Of a DNA stretch of 64,000 nucleotides, positions 8,189 to 17,377 are shown piece by piece (within the stretch, counting starts at the first letter, position 1; every line of letters begins with the position of its first letter). Both the position numbers and the translations under genes were made by a program. This DNA comes from Psychroserpens luteus. GTDB taxonomy: Bacteria > Bacteroidota > Bacteroidia > Flavobacteriales > Flavobacteriaceae. Below the pieces are notes generated by a model. The model had not been told where the DNA came from. It did no database searches and saw only the letters and a program-made list of their open reading frames with translations. The DNA is taken from positions 62,001-126,000 of the forward strand of contig NZ_JADILU010000009.1 of assembly GCF_015319355.1 (NCBI RefSeq), given 5' to 3'.

Positions 8189-9139
8189 ATGAAAAGAATT
8201 ACTTTAACTTTAAAATCTTTAACTTTAATTAGTGCTCTTTTAGTTTCTACATCACTTTTCTCACAATCAAGAGCTTCATATACTGTCTCGTTTACGAGTG
8301 TATGGGATACAGAAACAAACGATCCTGTTAATGGAAATAGTATTGTAGCATTACCTAATAATGCACATTGGTCTGATCTTGTTGGAGCTACACATAATAG
8401 TTCTACTAAGCTTTTAGAAATGGGGAGTTTAGCGAGTTTAGGTGTTAAAAATGTTGCCGAAATTGGTGACAACAATGAAATATCTAATGAAGTACAAGCA
8501 CTTATTACTGCTGGTAATGCAGATCAATATTTACAAACTAGTTTTGATGCTTTTGCTCCAAGAACAACTGCTACGCTTACAAATATTGAGGTAAGTGAGG
8601 ATTTTCCGCTTTTGAGTTTAATATCAATGATTGCTCCTAGTCCAGATTGGATGATTGCTGTAGATGGAATCAATCTTAGAGATGGCAATACTTGGGTTGA
8701 TGAAATTGTTATTCCGTTATTTCCTTATGATGCTGGTACAGATAGTGGTATGTTTTATACTTCACCAAATCAAGTTACGACACCTAGTTTTGAGCCAATT
8801 TTTGTTTTAATCAATGAAGGTCCTTTTAACGCAAAACCTATAGGTACGCTTACAATTACTTTTAATCAAGTTCTTAGCGTTGATACTCAAAGTATCACCA
8901 AAGTTAGTTTATATCCTAATCCTTCAAAAGGAGAAATGACGATCAAAACGTCTAGCTCAAATACACTGGACCAAGCCCTAGTTTATGATGTTTTAGGAAA
9001 ACAGGTTGCTAGATTTAAAAATAGGAATTCAAACGATGAATTACAAATGGATTTGACGAACTTAAATAATGGTGTCTACTTAGTTAGATTAATTCTAAAA
9101 GACGGTTCTCAATCCACTAAAAAGGTAGTTATCAACTAA
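8189..9139 (+). CDS. Spondin-domain protein with T9SS type A sorting domain
   Basis: The product has 316 residues. A signal peptide (about 1-25, ending LFSQ) precedes a spondin-type domain (about 28-225), recognised by YTVSFTSVW, NNAHWSDLVGATH and PSPDWMIAVDGINL. The C-terminal 75 residues (from VSLYPNPSKGEMTIKT through DVLGKQV to NGVYLVRLILKDGSQSTKKV) are a classical T9SS type A sorting domain. The protein should therefore be exported across the outer membrane and anchored or released. Spondin domains bind extracellular partners in animals; the role in bacteria is unknown. The next gene is another T9SS cargo in the same direction. Confidence 0.85.
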   Translation: MKRITLTLKSLTLISALLVSTSLFSQSRASYTVSFTSVWDTETNDPVNGNSIVALPNNAHWSDLVGATHNSSTKLLEMGSLASLGVKNVAEIGDNNEISNEVQALITAGNADQYLQTSFDAFAPRTTATLTNIEVSEDFPLLSLISMIAPSPDWMIAVDGINLRDGNTWVDEIVIPLFPYDAGTDSGMFYTSPNQVTTPSFEPIFVLINEGPFNAKPIGTLTITFNQVLSVDTQSITKVSLYPNPSKGEMTIKTSSSNTLDQALVYDVLGKQVARFKNRNSNDELQMDLTNLNNGVYLVRLILKDGSQSTKKVVIN

Positions 9140-9148
9140 AACAAAGAT

Positions 9149-9178
9149 GTATTTCATCTATAAACCAAGTGTTTCATC
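9149..9178 (+). promoter_or_regulatory. Tandem GTATTTCATC boxes, 20-bp phase, upstream of the metalloprotease gene
   Basis: GTATTTCATC at 9149-9158 and GTGTTTCATC at 9169-9178 are direct repeats exactly 20 bp apart. The same pair with the same spacing occurs at 52649-52678 before another T9SS cargo gene. Direct repeats two helical turns apart are typical of response-regulator sites, for example LytTR type. Function is inferred. Confidence 0.45.
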
Positions 9179-9231
9179 GGATTTTTATATATTTACGTTT
9201 AGATACTTAACCTACACATGTCCTTTAAGTT

Positions 9232-10977
9232 ATGAAACTCATCACTCAAATTAAGTCCTTTTTATTTCTAATAGTCGCTATTTTATCATTTTCTATTACA
9301 TCTGCTCAAAATGAACCACAATGTGGAACAATTGCTACCGCAGAATCTGAAAAATATTTTCAAAATTCACTTCCTCAAGTCAGACAGTTTGAGCAAGAAT
9401 ATTACCAAAAAGCGTTACAACGTTCTTCTACAGCAGTAAGTACTGTTCCTGTTAAAATACACATTATTAGAACAGATGAGGGTTTTGGTGGTTTTACTGA
9501 ATCAACGATTAACGATATCATAGATAACATGAATACCTTTTATATTAACGCATTTATTGAGTTCTTCATTTGCGATGCCATTAATTATATTGATAGTACA
9601 GAATATTATGATTTTTCAATAAATGAGCAAGATGCGCTAACTAATGCCAATAATACGCCTAACGTTATTAATATTTATTTTGCCAACTCTGTAAGTACAG
9701 AAGAAGGTGGTGGTTTATGTGGTTATGCTTTTTTTCCTGGTGGACCAGATGTTATAATGATGGACAATTCTTGTGCAATCAATGGTAGTACTATGCCTCA
9801 TGAAATGGGACATTTTTTTGGATTATCACACACACATGGAAATATCAACGGTACATTAACAACAGAATTAGTTGATGGATCTAATTGTGACACAGATGGT
9901 GATTTTGTTTGTGATACAGCTGCAGATCCACAATTGGGGTATGGAAATGTTAACACATCTTGTAATTACGTTGGTAATGCAATAGATGCTAATGGTGATG
10001 ATTTTGTACCAGAACCATTAAATCTAATGTCATATTCTAGAAAAGAATGTCGTACGTTATTTTCTCAAGGACAATATGCTCGCATTTATGGTGTGTACCA
10101 AACATCTAGGTCTGTAATGGGTTGCCCAAGCTTTAATGTAGATCTTACTGCAAATTTCACTAGAGATTGTGGTAATTCAATGACTGTTGATTTTATAGAT
10201 AACAGTATTGGAGCAACCTCTTGGGAATGGGATATTGATGGTGATGATATTATTGATTATACAACTCAAAACCCTTCACACAGTTATTATGGCGCTGGTG
10301 GATATGATGTTACTTTAACTATTTCTAATGGATCACAATCTTTAACAAAAGTATATCAAGAATATATTAAAGTTGGAGGAGAAACTACAAATACCACTCA
10401 AGTCATACTAACTTTAGTTACAGATGATTGGCCAGCAGAAACATCTTGGGTTTTTAGAAACAATAATACTGCAGAAGAAATAACAAGCCCAGAATACATT
10501 GAAGGTATTGACGATTTCACAACGTTCATAGTGCCTTTTAATATTTCAACAAATGAATGTTACACGTTTGAAATGATTGATAGCTATGGTGATGGAATCT
10601 GTTGTTTTTCTGGAAATGGATCTTACACGCTTGAGACTTTAGAAGGTGATCCTATTGTTACAGGAGGAGATTATGGAGATGGAGAAATAACTTATTTGTC
10701 AAACAATGTGTTGAGTATAGATAACTATTTTTCAGCTAATGCTATTTCTGTATATCCAAACCCGACACAAGATCTTTTAAATATTAAATTGGCAAACACG
10801 AATGATTTACCAGACGGTTTTAAAGTTTATAATATGTTAGGACAAATTATAAGAAGCAAGAAAATTAATCATGTTGATGATTTAAGAATCCAAACAAACA
10901 CATTAAGTAATGGTGTGTATTATATTGAATTAACAAAAGAAAATAACTCCAGTACAATTCCGTTTATTAAGAATTAA
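9232..10977 (+). CDS. Secreted pappalysin-type (M43) zinc metalloprotease, PKD, T9SS type A
   Basis: The product has 581 residues with a signal peptide (about 1-25, ending SAQN). The catalytic domain contains the extended zinc motif HEMGHFFGLSH (about 190-200), and the Met-turn NLMSYSRKEC follows near residue 264, as in metzincins of the pappalysin/M43 type. A PKD domain comes next (about 305-385, with SWEWDIDGDDIIDY). A second beta-rich domain with ETSWVF and DSYGDGICC follows, then a T9SS type A sorting domain (SVYPNPTQDLLNIKL, NMLGQI, NGVYYIEL). It is expected to be a secreted protease. The intergenic region upstream holds the paired GTATTTCATC boxes. Confidence 0.88.
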   Translation: MKLITQIKSFLFLIVAILSFSITSAQNEPQCGTIATAESEKYFQNSLPQVRQFEQEYYQKALQRSSTAVSTVPVKIHIIRTDEGFGGFTESTINDIIDNMNTFYINAFIEFFICDAINYIDSTEYYDFSINEQDALTNANNTPNVINIYFANSVSTEEGGGLCGYAFFPGGPDVIMMDNSCAINGSTMPHEMGHFFGLSHTHGNINGTLTTELVDGSNCDTDGDFVCDTAADPQLGYGNVNTSCNYVGNAIDANGDDFVPEPLNLMSYSRKECRTLFSQGQYARIYGVYQTSRSVMGCPSFNVDLTANFTRDCGNSMTVDFIDNSIGATSWEWDIDGDDIIDYTTQNPSHSYYGAGGYDVTLTISNGSQSLTKVYQEYIKVGGETTNTTQVILTLVTDDWPAETSWVFRNNNTAEEITSPEYIEGIDDFTTFIVPFNISTNECYTFEMIDSYGDGICCFSGNGSYTLETLEGDPIVTGGDYGDGEITYLSNNVLSIDNYFSANAISVYPNPTQDLLNIKLANTNDLPDGFKVYNMLGQIIRSKKINHVDDLRIQTNTLSNGVYYIELTKENNSSTIPFIKN

Positions 10978-11001
10978 TGCTTCGGAAATATTATAATTTA
11001 C

Positions 11002-11037
11002 AAGCGAATTGCATTTACTTTTAATTCGCTTTTTTTA
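11002..11037 (+). terminator. Intrinsic terminator after the metalloprotease gene
   Basis: A 9-bp perfect stem AAGCGAATT/AATTCGCTT (11002-11010 with 11023-11031) is followed by a T tail. Its right arm overlaps the last codons of the opposing pyrD gene, so coding and termination signals share bases. Confidence 0.82.
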
Positions 11038-12058
11038 ATAAAGCCTTATTGATATTCTTGATCAATCTTGGTCCTTCATAAATAAAACCAGTATAGACTT
11101 GCACTAAATCTGCTCCTGCTTCTAGTTTTTCTAAAGCATCTTCTGCAGAATGAATACCTCCTACTCCAATTATAGGAAATGACTTATTACTTTTTTCTGA
11201 AAGATATTTGATAACTCGCGTAGATTTCTCTTTAATAGGTTGACCACTTAATCCACCATTGCCTATTTCAGTAAGACGCTCATTAGACGCTTTTAAACCC
11301 GTTCTATCAATTGATGTATTACTCGCAATAACTCCATCTAGGCTCGTTTCAAAAATAATATCGACGATTTCATCTAGTTGTTGGTCATTCAAATCTGGAG
11401 CAATTTTTAATAAAATTGGCTTTTGTGTTTCAAACGTTTTATTAGCTTTTTGCACTGTAGAAATGAGTTCCAATAAATAATCCTTATCATTTAATTTAGC
11501 GTGACTCCCAACATTTGGACAACTCACATTAAGTACAAAATAATCAACGTAAGGGTGTAAACCGTTAAAACATTCTAAATAATCTTTGGTATAGTCTTCA
11601 GGTTTGGTATCTGTATTTTTACCAATGTTACCACCAATAATTAATTTGCCTTTATTTTTCTTTAGTTGAGAAATAGCTATTTCTAAACCTTCGTTATTGA
11701 AACCCATTCGGTTAATAATCCCTTTATCGTCTTTTAATCTAAATAAACGCTTTTTAGGGTTCCCAACCTGACCTTTTGGTGTTACTGTTCCTATTTCGAT
11801 AAACCCAAAACCAAAATTCGCTAATTCATTATAAAGCACAGCATTCTTATCAAAACCTGCAGCTAGTCCAACTGGGTTTTTAAATTTTAGTCCGAAAACT
11901 TCACGCTCCAAAGATTTATCTTCAACGAGATATAGATTTCTAAACAAAGCTGAAAATCCTGGAATTTTAGACACATTCCGAATTAAAGAAAATGTGAAGT
12001 AGTGAACTTTTTCAGGATCAAAACAAAATAATAGTGGTCTTAGTAGAAGCTTGTACAT
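11021..12058 (-). CDS. pyrD: Dihydroorotate dehydrogenase (quinone), class 2
   Basis: The product has 345 residues, normal for class 2 enzymes, which oxidise dihydroorotate to orotate at the membrane with quinone in pyrimidine synthesis. The N-terminal helical segment ([21 protein letters not shown]) is the quinone/membrane region. FMN-barrel motifs include [38 protein letters not shown] with the catalytic serine, GGLSGQPI and [13 protein letters not shown] -7 promoter element lies just upstream on the minus strand. It converges with the metalloprotease gene and diverges from pepT. Confidence 0.96.
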   Translation of the reverse strand: MYKLLLRPLLFCFDPEKVHYFTFSLIRNVSKIPGFSALFRNLYLVEDKSLEREVFGLKFKNPVGLAAGFDKNAVLYNELANFGFGFIEIGTVTPKGQVGNPKKRLFRLKDDKGIINRMGFNNEGLEIAISQLKKNKGKLIIGGNIGKNTDTKPEDYTKDYLECFNGLHPYVDYFVLNVSCPNVGSHAKLNDKDYLLELISTVQKANKTFETQKPILLKIAPDLNDQQLDEIVDIIFETSLDGVIASNTSIDRTGLKASNERLTEIGNGGLSGQPIKEKSTRVIKYLSEKSNKSFPIIGVGGIHSAEDALEKLEAGADLVQVYTGFIYEGPRLIKNINKALLKKAN

Positions 12059-12076
12059 TGAAAATCTTTTCTAATG

Positions 12077-12084
12077 CAAAAATA
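12077..12084 (-). promoter_or_regulatory. -7 promoter element of pyrD
   Basis: The minus strand reads TATTTTTG (TAnnTTTG) ending 18 bases before the pyrD start codon. No clear -33 TTTG is visible. Confidence 0.45.
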
Positions 12085-12180
12085 ATATACATTTGAATAT
12101 AATCGCTAACTTTAGGTTTATAAATTAACCTATGGTTTTTATTATTCATTCAAACCCTAAAAAGAAAACAATTACACGTT

Positions 12181-13419
12181 ATGATTTCAAAAAAAGACAT
12201 CACAAAACGATTTATAAGCTACGTTACAGTTGACACAGAATCAGATCCAGAAAGCGACACAACACCAAGTACAGCAAAACAATGGGACTTAGCAAATGCT
12301 CTAGTACTAGAATTAAAGGACATTGGCATGAGCGATGTCACTATTGATGACAATTCTTACATCATGGCAACTTTACCAAGCAATGTAGATCACAAAGTGC
12401 CAACAATAGGTTTTGTTTCTCATTTTGACACCACACCAGACTTTACTGGAGCTAATGTCAAACCTCAAATTATAGAAAATTATGATGGAAAGGATATTAT
12501 TTTAAATGCTTCGGAAAACATTGTGCTCTCACCAGATTATTTTGAAGATTTATTACTCTATAAAGGTCAAACTCTAATTACTACCGACGGAACAACACTT
12601 CTTGGCGCAGATGACAAAGCAGGAATAACAGAAATTATCTCTGCAATGGAATACCTTATCAATCATCCAGAAATTAAACATGGAAAGATTAGAGTAGGTT
12701 TTACACCAGATGAAGAAATTGGTCGTGGAGCTCATAAATTTGATGTTAAAAAATTTGGAGCAGATTGGGCTTATACGATGGATGGTAGTCAAATTGGAGA
12801 ACTCGAATATGAGAATTTCAATGCTGCAGGAGCCAAAGTGACCATTAAAGGAAAAATAGTACATCCAGGTTATGCTAAAGGAAAAATGGTAAACTCTATG
12901 TATATCGCTACTGAGTTCATTAATTCTTTACCTCGCATGGAAACACCTGAACATACAGATGGTTATCAAGGTTTTTTCCATCTGCACAACATGGAAGGTA
13001 AAGTTGAAGAAACCGTTTTACAGTACATCATTAGAGATCATGATATGGGTCATTTTGAAGCTAGAAAAGAAGTGATGCAAAATCTCACAGATGCGATCAA
13101 TGAACAATATGAGCGTGAAGTCATTACTATTGAAATTAAAGACCAATACTTTAATATGAAAGAAAAGGTCGTACCTGTTATGCATATTGTTGATATTGCT
13201 GAAGAAGCAATGAAAGCACTAGATATTGAACCTTTAATCAAACCTATTAGAGGAGGAACTGATGGATCACAATTGAGTTATATGGGATTACCTTGTCCTA
13301 ATATTTTTGCTGGTGGACATAATTTCCACGGAAGATACGAATACGTACCAGTTGAAAGTATGATAAAAGCAACTGAAGTCATTTGTAAAATTGTTGAGTT
13401 GACTGCGGAAAAGGCTTAA
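12181..13419 (+). CDS. pepT: Peptidase T (tripeptide aminopeptidase, M20)
   Basis: The product has 412 residues, the usual length of PepT, a cytosolic di-zinc aminopeptidase that removes the N-terminal residue of tripeptides. Metal and catalytic motifs are in order: [12 protein letters not shown] (His-x-Asp), LGADDKAGI (bridging Asp), [14 protein letters not shown] (catalytic Glu pair) and the C-terminal [33 protein letters not shown] is also characteristic of PepT. It starts 122 bases from the divergent pyrD and is followed 17 bases later by an OmdA/YdeI-like gene, possibly in the same transcript. Confidence 0.95.
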   Translation: MISKKDITKRFISYVTVDTESDPESDTTPSTAKQWDLANALVLELKDIGMSDVTIDDNSYIMATLPSNVDHKVPTIGFVSHFDTTPDFTGANVKPQIIENYDGKDIILNASENIVLSPDYFEDLLLYKGQTLITTDGTTLLGADDKAGITEIISAMEYLINHPEIKHGKIRVGFTPDEEIGRGAHKFDVKKFGADWAYTMDGSQIGELEYENFNAAGAKVTIKGKIVHPGYAKGKMVNSMYIATEFINSLPRMETPEHTDGYQGFFHLHNMEGKVEETVLQYIIRDHDMGHFEARKEVMQNLTDAINEQYEREVITIEIKDQYFNMKEKVVPVMHIVDIAEEAMKALDIEPLIKPIRGGTDGSQLSYMGLPCPNIFAGGHNFHGRYEYVPVESMIKATEVICKIVELTAEKA

Positions 13420-13436
13420 GATTAAATTATAGGTAA

Positions 13437-14036
13437 ATGAAAAAAGTAAATTCCGTAGAAGAATACATAGAAGTAAACTCTCATTTTACTGAAGAACTAT
13501 CTTTACTTCGGAAAATTATAAACTCTACAGCATTAGAAGAAACAATAAAATGGAGCATGCCAACCTACTGTTTAAACGGTAAAAACGTACTAGGCATTGG
13601 AGCTTTTAAAAATCACTTTTGTATTTGGTTTCATCATGGTGTCTTTTTAAAAGACAAACATAATTTACTTCATAACGCTCAAGAAGACAAAACTAAAGGT
13701 ATGCGTCAAATGCGTTTTGAATCTAAAAAAGACTTCAATGAAGCTGCTGTTTTAAGTTATGTAAAAGAAGCTACAGAAAATCAAAGGTTAGGTAGAGAAA
13801 TTAAACCTACTCGCAAAACTAAAACGATTAGTATTCCTTCGGAATTAAAAAACGCTCTAAAATCTAATTCAGAATTAAATACAAGTTTTAAAGCTTTAAC
13901 TCCAGGAAGACAAAGAGAATACTGCGATTACATTAGTGAGGCAAAACGTGATACAACCAAAATATCTAGATTAGATAAAATCACTCCAATGATTATCAAA
14001 GGTATTGGCTTACATGATAAGTATAAAAACGGTTAA
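13437..14036 (+). CDS. YdeI/OmpD-associated family protein (DUF1801 plus OmdA domain)
   Basis: The product has 199 residues. The N-terminal half (KWSMPTYCLNGKNVLGIGAFKNHFCIWF) is a DUF1801/YdhG-like fold. The C-terminal half (from SIPSELKNAL through LTPGRQREYCDYISEAKRDTTKISRLDKI) is the bacteriocin-protection YdeI/OmdA-type domain. Members are small cytosolic proteins, some tied to antimicrobial peptide resistance; the reaction is unknown. It follows pepT closely and is ended by a strong bidirectional terminator. Confidence 0.82.
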   Translation: MKKVNSVEEYIEVNSHFTEELSLLRKIINSTALEETIKWSMPTYCLNGKNVLGIGAFKNHFCIWFHHGVFLKDKHNLLHNAQEDKTKGMRQMRFESKKDFNEAAVLSYVKEATENQRLGREIKPTRKTKTISIPSELKNALKSNSELNTSFKALTPGRQREYCDYISEAKRDTTKISRLDKITPMIIKGIGLHDKYKNG

Positions 14037-14100
14037 AACTATGAAGCTGTTTTTTATTTAGTTGTTGTTAGTTCATATTAGGTTATAGTCTATAAAACAA

Positions 14101-14130
14101 AAAACTCCGAAAGCGAACTTTCGGAGTTTT
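14101..14130. terminator. Bidirectional intrinsic terminator
   Basis: A perfect 13-bp stem (14101-14113 with 14118-14130, arms beginning AAAACTCCG) closes a CGAA tetraloop. A-rich sequence lies on the left and T-rich on the right, so it can end both the YdeI-like gene (+) and the yajC transcript (-). Confidence 0.92.
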
Positions 14131-14156
14131 TAATATATTGAATATTTAAATTCTAT

Positions 14157-14444
14157 CTATTTTACAGTTACTGGAGCATTTAATTTTCGGCTTATTTCCA
14201 TAGAAAGAGCTGAACGTTCAAACTTAATCTTTCCTGCAAGTGTTTCGATAACACAGGTATTGTCTTTGTCATTAAGATCAACGATTTTACCGTGCATACC
14301 ACTTTTTGTAACTACTTTATCACCTCTTTTTAACTCTGCTGCAAATGCTTTTTCTTGCTTTGCTCGTTTCATCTGTGGTGCAATCATAAAGAAATACACA
14401 ACAGCAAACATGGCTACAAAAGGTAAAATATCTCCTATTCCCAT
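14157..14444 (-). CDS. yajC: Preprotein translocase subunit YajC
   Basis: The product has 95 residues: one N-terminal transmembrane helix (about 5-22), then the cytosolic part with PQMKRAKQEKAFAAELKRGDKVVTKSGMHGKIVDL, the standard YajC pattern. YajC associates with SecDF and the SecYEG channel in the inner membrane. It lies three bases downstream of the DUF1573 gene on the same strand, an arrangement often seen in Bacteroidota, and shares its promoter. Confidence 0.95.
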   Translation of the reverse strand: MGIGDILPFVAMFAVVYFFMIAPQMKRAKQEKAFAAELKRGDKVVTKSGMHGKIVDLNDKDNTCVIETLAGKIKFERSALSMEISRKLNAPVTVK

Positions 14445-14447
14445 AAA

Positions 14448-14948
14448 TTATTTTCCTACTGGATTAATCGCAGCTGATCCAGCTTTCTTAGCTGGTGCGT
14501 TAGGATCTGGTTGAACGAAAGCTTTAATCTTAACAATTTCAGAACCTTTTTCTGTATTTGTTGTTAAAGTAATTGACTTTTGAACTTGGTTAGAACCTTT
14601 ACCATTAAATTTAACAGTAAACTCAGCAGACTCACCTGGAGCTAATGGGTTTCTATTCCAATCTGAAGGTACAGTACATCCACATGTACTTTTAATATTA
14701 CTAACAACTAATGGTGTTTTACCTGTATTAGTGTAGTTGAATTTTGTTTCTACTGGAGTACCATTAACGATAGTTCCAAAATCGTGTTCAGTTTCAGTAA
14801 AAGAAATCACTGGAAAATCTCCAGCAGTTGCATCTCTTTCTGCAGCAGCTGCTACGTTTTCTGAATTGATTTTGCTTGTTGCATCTTCTTTACAAGATGT
14901 GAAAGCTACTAAACATAATGCGCTTAACGCTAAAATTGCTTTTTTCAT
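14448..14948 (-). CDS. DUF1573 domain lipoprotein
   Basis: The product has 166 residues with a lipobox-type signal (CLVAFTSC, Cys about residue 19). The single domain contains HDFGTIVNGTPVETKFNYTN and SNIKSTCGCTVPSDW, both hallmarks of DUF1573, an Ig-like fold related to ASPM-SPD-2-Hydin domains. Function is unknown. It is co-directional and nearly contiguous with yajC and lies downstream of nusB, forming a conserved-looking nusB-DUF1573-yajC block. A separate -7 element precedes it. Confidence 0.87.
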   Translation of the reverse strand: MKKAILALSALCLVAFTSCKEDATSKINSENVAAAAERDATAGDFPVISFTETEHDFGTIVNGTPVETKFNYTNTGKTPLVVSNIKSTCGCTVPSDWNRNPLAPGESAEFTVKFNGKGSNQVQKSITLTTNTEKGSEIVKIKAFVQPDPNAPAKKAGSAAINPVGK

Positions 14949-14983
14949 TGCTATAATTTTTAAATGATTTTGATTCGAGAAGC

Positions 14984-14991
14984 CAAATGTA
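14984..14991 (-). promoter_or_regulatory. -7 promoter element for DUF1573-yajC
   Basis: The minus strand reads TACATTTG, a match to TAnnTTTG, ending 35 bases before the DUF1573 start. Confidence 0.45.
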
Positions 14992-15071
14992 CTAATAATT
15001 TCATATAATTAAAATTTTTAGTCCATTTTCAAGCAAAACATTAACACTCTATCTCTTACAAAATATAAGGT

Positions 15072-16016
15072 TTACATTAAACCTCTACCAATTTTATTAA
15101 GATTTCCTTCCTTAGTATACTCTTTAACAATCTTGTCTAAAATACCGTTAATAAAATTACTACTCTTAGGTGTAGAATACTCTTTAGCTATTTCTAAATA
15201 TTCGTTTATCGTAACTTTTACAGGTATCGACGGGAATCTTTGAAATTCACAAATTGCCATTTGCATTAATACTGTATCAATTTTTGTAATACGATCTGCA
15301 TCCCAATTTTTAGTTTTAGATCCTATTTCTTCACTAAACTTAGTCTGATTTAGTGTCGTCTTTTTCAACAAATCAACTCCAAAATCTCTGTCTTCCATAT
15401 CTTTATACAATTTTGGAGTAAAGAACTTTCCTTCGGAAGATGCTTTGACTTTCTTTAAAATCTTCAATATTGCAGTATTAACTACCGGAAGATCATCTAA
15501 CCAAGTAATACGTTTATCTTCAAAATAATCATATAACTTATCATTTGGAGCAATGACTTCTGTAAATAAATCAATGATAAAAGTCTTATCTTCTTTAAAA
15601 GTTGATATTTTGGTAGACATATAGTCTTTATAAACATCACTTTTAAGCATCGATTTGAATATGACATCAATATATTCGAAATCTAAGTACCAAAGGTTTT
15701 CTTTTTGATCTTCAATTAATTCTAACAAATTCTCATTAGTACTAAGGAGCGTCAACACTTCATTATTTATAAACTTAGCATTGGGATTTTTTTCCTCTTT
15801 AGTTGCTAATAATTTATTTTGTGTTTTATCTAAAATGTCTTTTGATTTTTTATGTACCTCAATCAATAATGATAATTGTGCAATAAATAAATCATACATG
15901 CTATCTAGACTCTGTAGAAGAAACTTTTCGCTAATTTTAATATTATCGCTTTCTCCTCCTTTTGAAGCGTAGAGCGTTTGCATTACTTTTATACGAATAT
16001 GTCGTCTATTTAACAT
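15072..16016 (-). CDS. nusB: Transcription antitermination factor NusB (long Bacteroidota form)
   Basis: The product has 314 residues. The N-terminal MLNRRHIRIKVMQTLYA is the RNA-binding start of NusB. The C-terminal third (from MQMAICEF through PVKVTINEYLEIAKEYSTPKSSNFINGILDKI) is the canonical NusB end. About 150 extra residues lie between, as is usual in Bacteroidota. With NusE (S10), NusB loads on boxA of rRNA leaders to prevent early termination. A well-formed promoter lies about 80 bases upstream. Confidence 0.95.
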   Translation of the reverse strand: MLNRRHIRIKVMQTLYASKGGESDNIKISEKFLLQSLDSMYDLFIAQLSLLIEVHKKSKDILDKTQNKLLATKEEKNPNAKFINNEVLTLLSTNENLLELIEDQKENLWYLDFEYIDVIFKSMLKSDVYKDYMSTKISTFKEDKTFIIDLFTEVIAPNDKLYDYFEDKRITWLDDLPVVNTAILKILKKVKASSEGKFFTPKLYKDMEDRDFGVDLLKKTTLNQTKFSEEIGSKTKNWDADRITKIDTVLMQMAICEFQRFPSIPVKVTINEYLEIAKEYSTPKSSNFINGILDKIVKEYTKEGNLNKIGRGLM

Positions 16017-16093
16017 GGTTACAAAGAGCTATTAATTAATAAAAGCAAATTTGATTACTGACCTATTAAAGTGCAGTTGTCAAATTTGCTTTG

Positions 16094-16123
16094 CAAAAAT
16101 ACTATAATTTTAAAAGATGCAAA
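16094..16123 (-). promoter_or_regulatory. Bacteroidota-type promoter of nusB
   Basis: On the minus strand TTTG (16123-16120), an 18-base spacer and TATTTTTG (16101-16094) match the -33/-7 consensus well. The predicted 5' leader is about 70 bases. Confidence 0.65.
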
Positions 16124-16144
16124 CTATTTTAGTTTGTAATATTA

Positions 16145-17248
16145 TTATTTTTGAAGTTCTCTTTTTCGAGTTTCAATACGTTCTTTCGCAATACTCATAG
16201 CTGCAACATTAGTTGCCTCATTATTAACTTTTGCACGTTCTAATATTTCTAATGTTGTATTGTAAATATTTTCAGTTTTACGAATAATTTCTTGACGATC
16301 GTAATTCTCTAATTCTGCATAAACATTAATAATTCCACCAGCATTAATTAGAAAATCTGGAGCGTATAAAATATTTTTATCTTGTAATAACTTACCATGT
16401 CTAACTTCATCTGCTAGTTGGTTATTAGCTGCACCTGCAATAATATTTGCTCGCAATTTATGTATCGTATCATCATTTATTGTTGCTCCTAAAGCACAAG
16501 GTGCATAGATATCCATAGGCTCGCTATAAATATCTTGTCCTTCATATATCGTAACATCATATTTAGAACGTACTTCTTCTAATCGTTCCCGGTTAATATC
16601 TGCAATAGTAACTTTAGCACCTTCATTTGTTAAATGCTCAACAAGAGATTCACCAACATGTCCAATTCCTTGTACAAAAACGCTTTTATCTTCAAGAATA
16701 TCGTTTCCGTATTTAAATTTAGCAGCAGCTTTCATTCCCATAAAAACACCATAAGCTGTAATAGGTGACGGGTTTCCTGCACCTCCTTTACTTTCAGAAA
16801 TACCTGTAACATATGGTGTCACTTCTCTTACAATATCCATATCTTCAGTATTCATCCCAACATCTTCCGCAGTAATATATCTACCACTTAAAGAGTGTAC
16901 AAACTCACCAAATTTTCTCATGAGTTCTGGTGTTTTTTGAGTTTTAGCATCTCCAATGATAACTGCTTTTCCTCCACCAAGATTTAAACCTGTGATTGCC
17001 GATTTGAATGTCATCCCACGAGAAAGCCTCAACACATCGTTTAGCGCTTCCCATTCGTTATTATAATTCCACATTCTTGTACCTCCAAGTGCAGGTCCCA
17101 AAACTGTGTTATGAATTCCAATTATTGCTTTTAAACCAGTATCTTTGTCGTTGCAAAAAACGATTTGCTCGTGATTATCAAAAGATAGCTGTCCAAAAAC
17201 TGGGTCTATTTTTGAAAGTTCTTTAGTACTTAAAACATCTGATGTCAT
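16145..17248 (-). CDS. Leu/Glu/Phe/Val-type amino-acid dehydrogenase
   Basis: About 367 residues from the ATG at 17246-17248. A longer frame reaches 17296 but would run through a -7 promoter element at 17294-17301, so the shorter start is preferred. Motifs are LGPALGGTRMW, LNLGGGKAVIIGD with the catalytic lysine, TAEDVGMNTEDM, and a Rossmann segment VFVQGIGHVGESLVEHL, as in leucine dehydrogenase. The enzyme would interconvert a branched-chain amino acid and its 2-oxo acid with NAD(H). Exact substrate preference cannot be fixed from sequence. Confidence 0.9.
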   Translation of the reverse strand: MTSDVLSTKELSKIDPVFGQLSFDNHEQIVFCNDKDTGLKAIIGIHNTVLGPALGGTRMWNYNNEWEALNDVLRLSRGMTFKSAITGLNLGGGKAVIIGDAKTQKTPELMRKFGEFVHSLSGRYITAEDVGMNTEDMDIVREVTPYVTGISESKGGAGNPSPITAYGVFMGMKAAAKFKYGNDILEDKSVFVQGIGHVGESLVEHLTNEGAKVTIADINRERLEEVRSKYDVTIYEGQDIYSEPMDIYAPCALGATINDDTIHKLRANIIAGAANNQLADEVRHGKLLQDKNILYAPDFLINAGGIINVYAELENYDRQEIIRKTENIYNTTLEILERAKVNNEATNVAAMSIAKERIETRKRELQK

Positions 17249-17293
17249 TGTATGTAGATTAAGAATTATTTTAATTATGTGTAAAATAGCGAG

Positions 17294-17301
17294 CAAAAAT
17301 A
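17294..17301 (-). promoter_or_regulatory. -7 promoter element of the amino-acid dehydrogenase gene
   Basis: The minus strand reads TATTTTTG ending 45 bases before the preferred ATG. A second copy lies at 17322-17329. Their position rules against the upstream start. Confidence 0.45.
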
Positions 17302-17377
17302 ATCCAATATTAGAGTATTAACAAAAATAAGGCCTTGAAAATGTCAATTTGTTAATATTTAAATTTTGAAACAGTTA

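Noticed and set aside
14260-14514. Plus-strand frame spanning the yajC/DUF1573 junction.
   Set aside because: Overlaps two confident genes on the other strand and encodes no recognisable protein.
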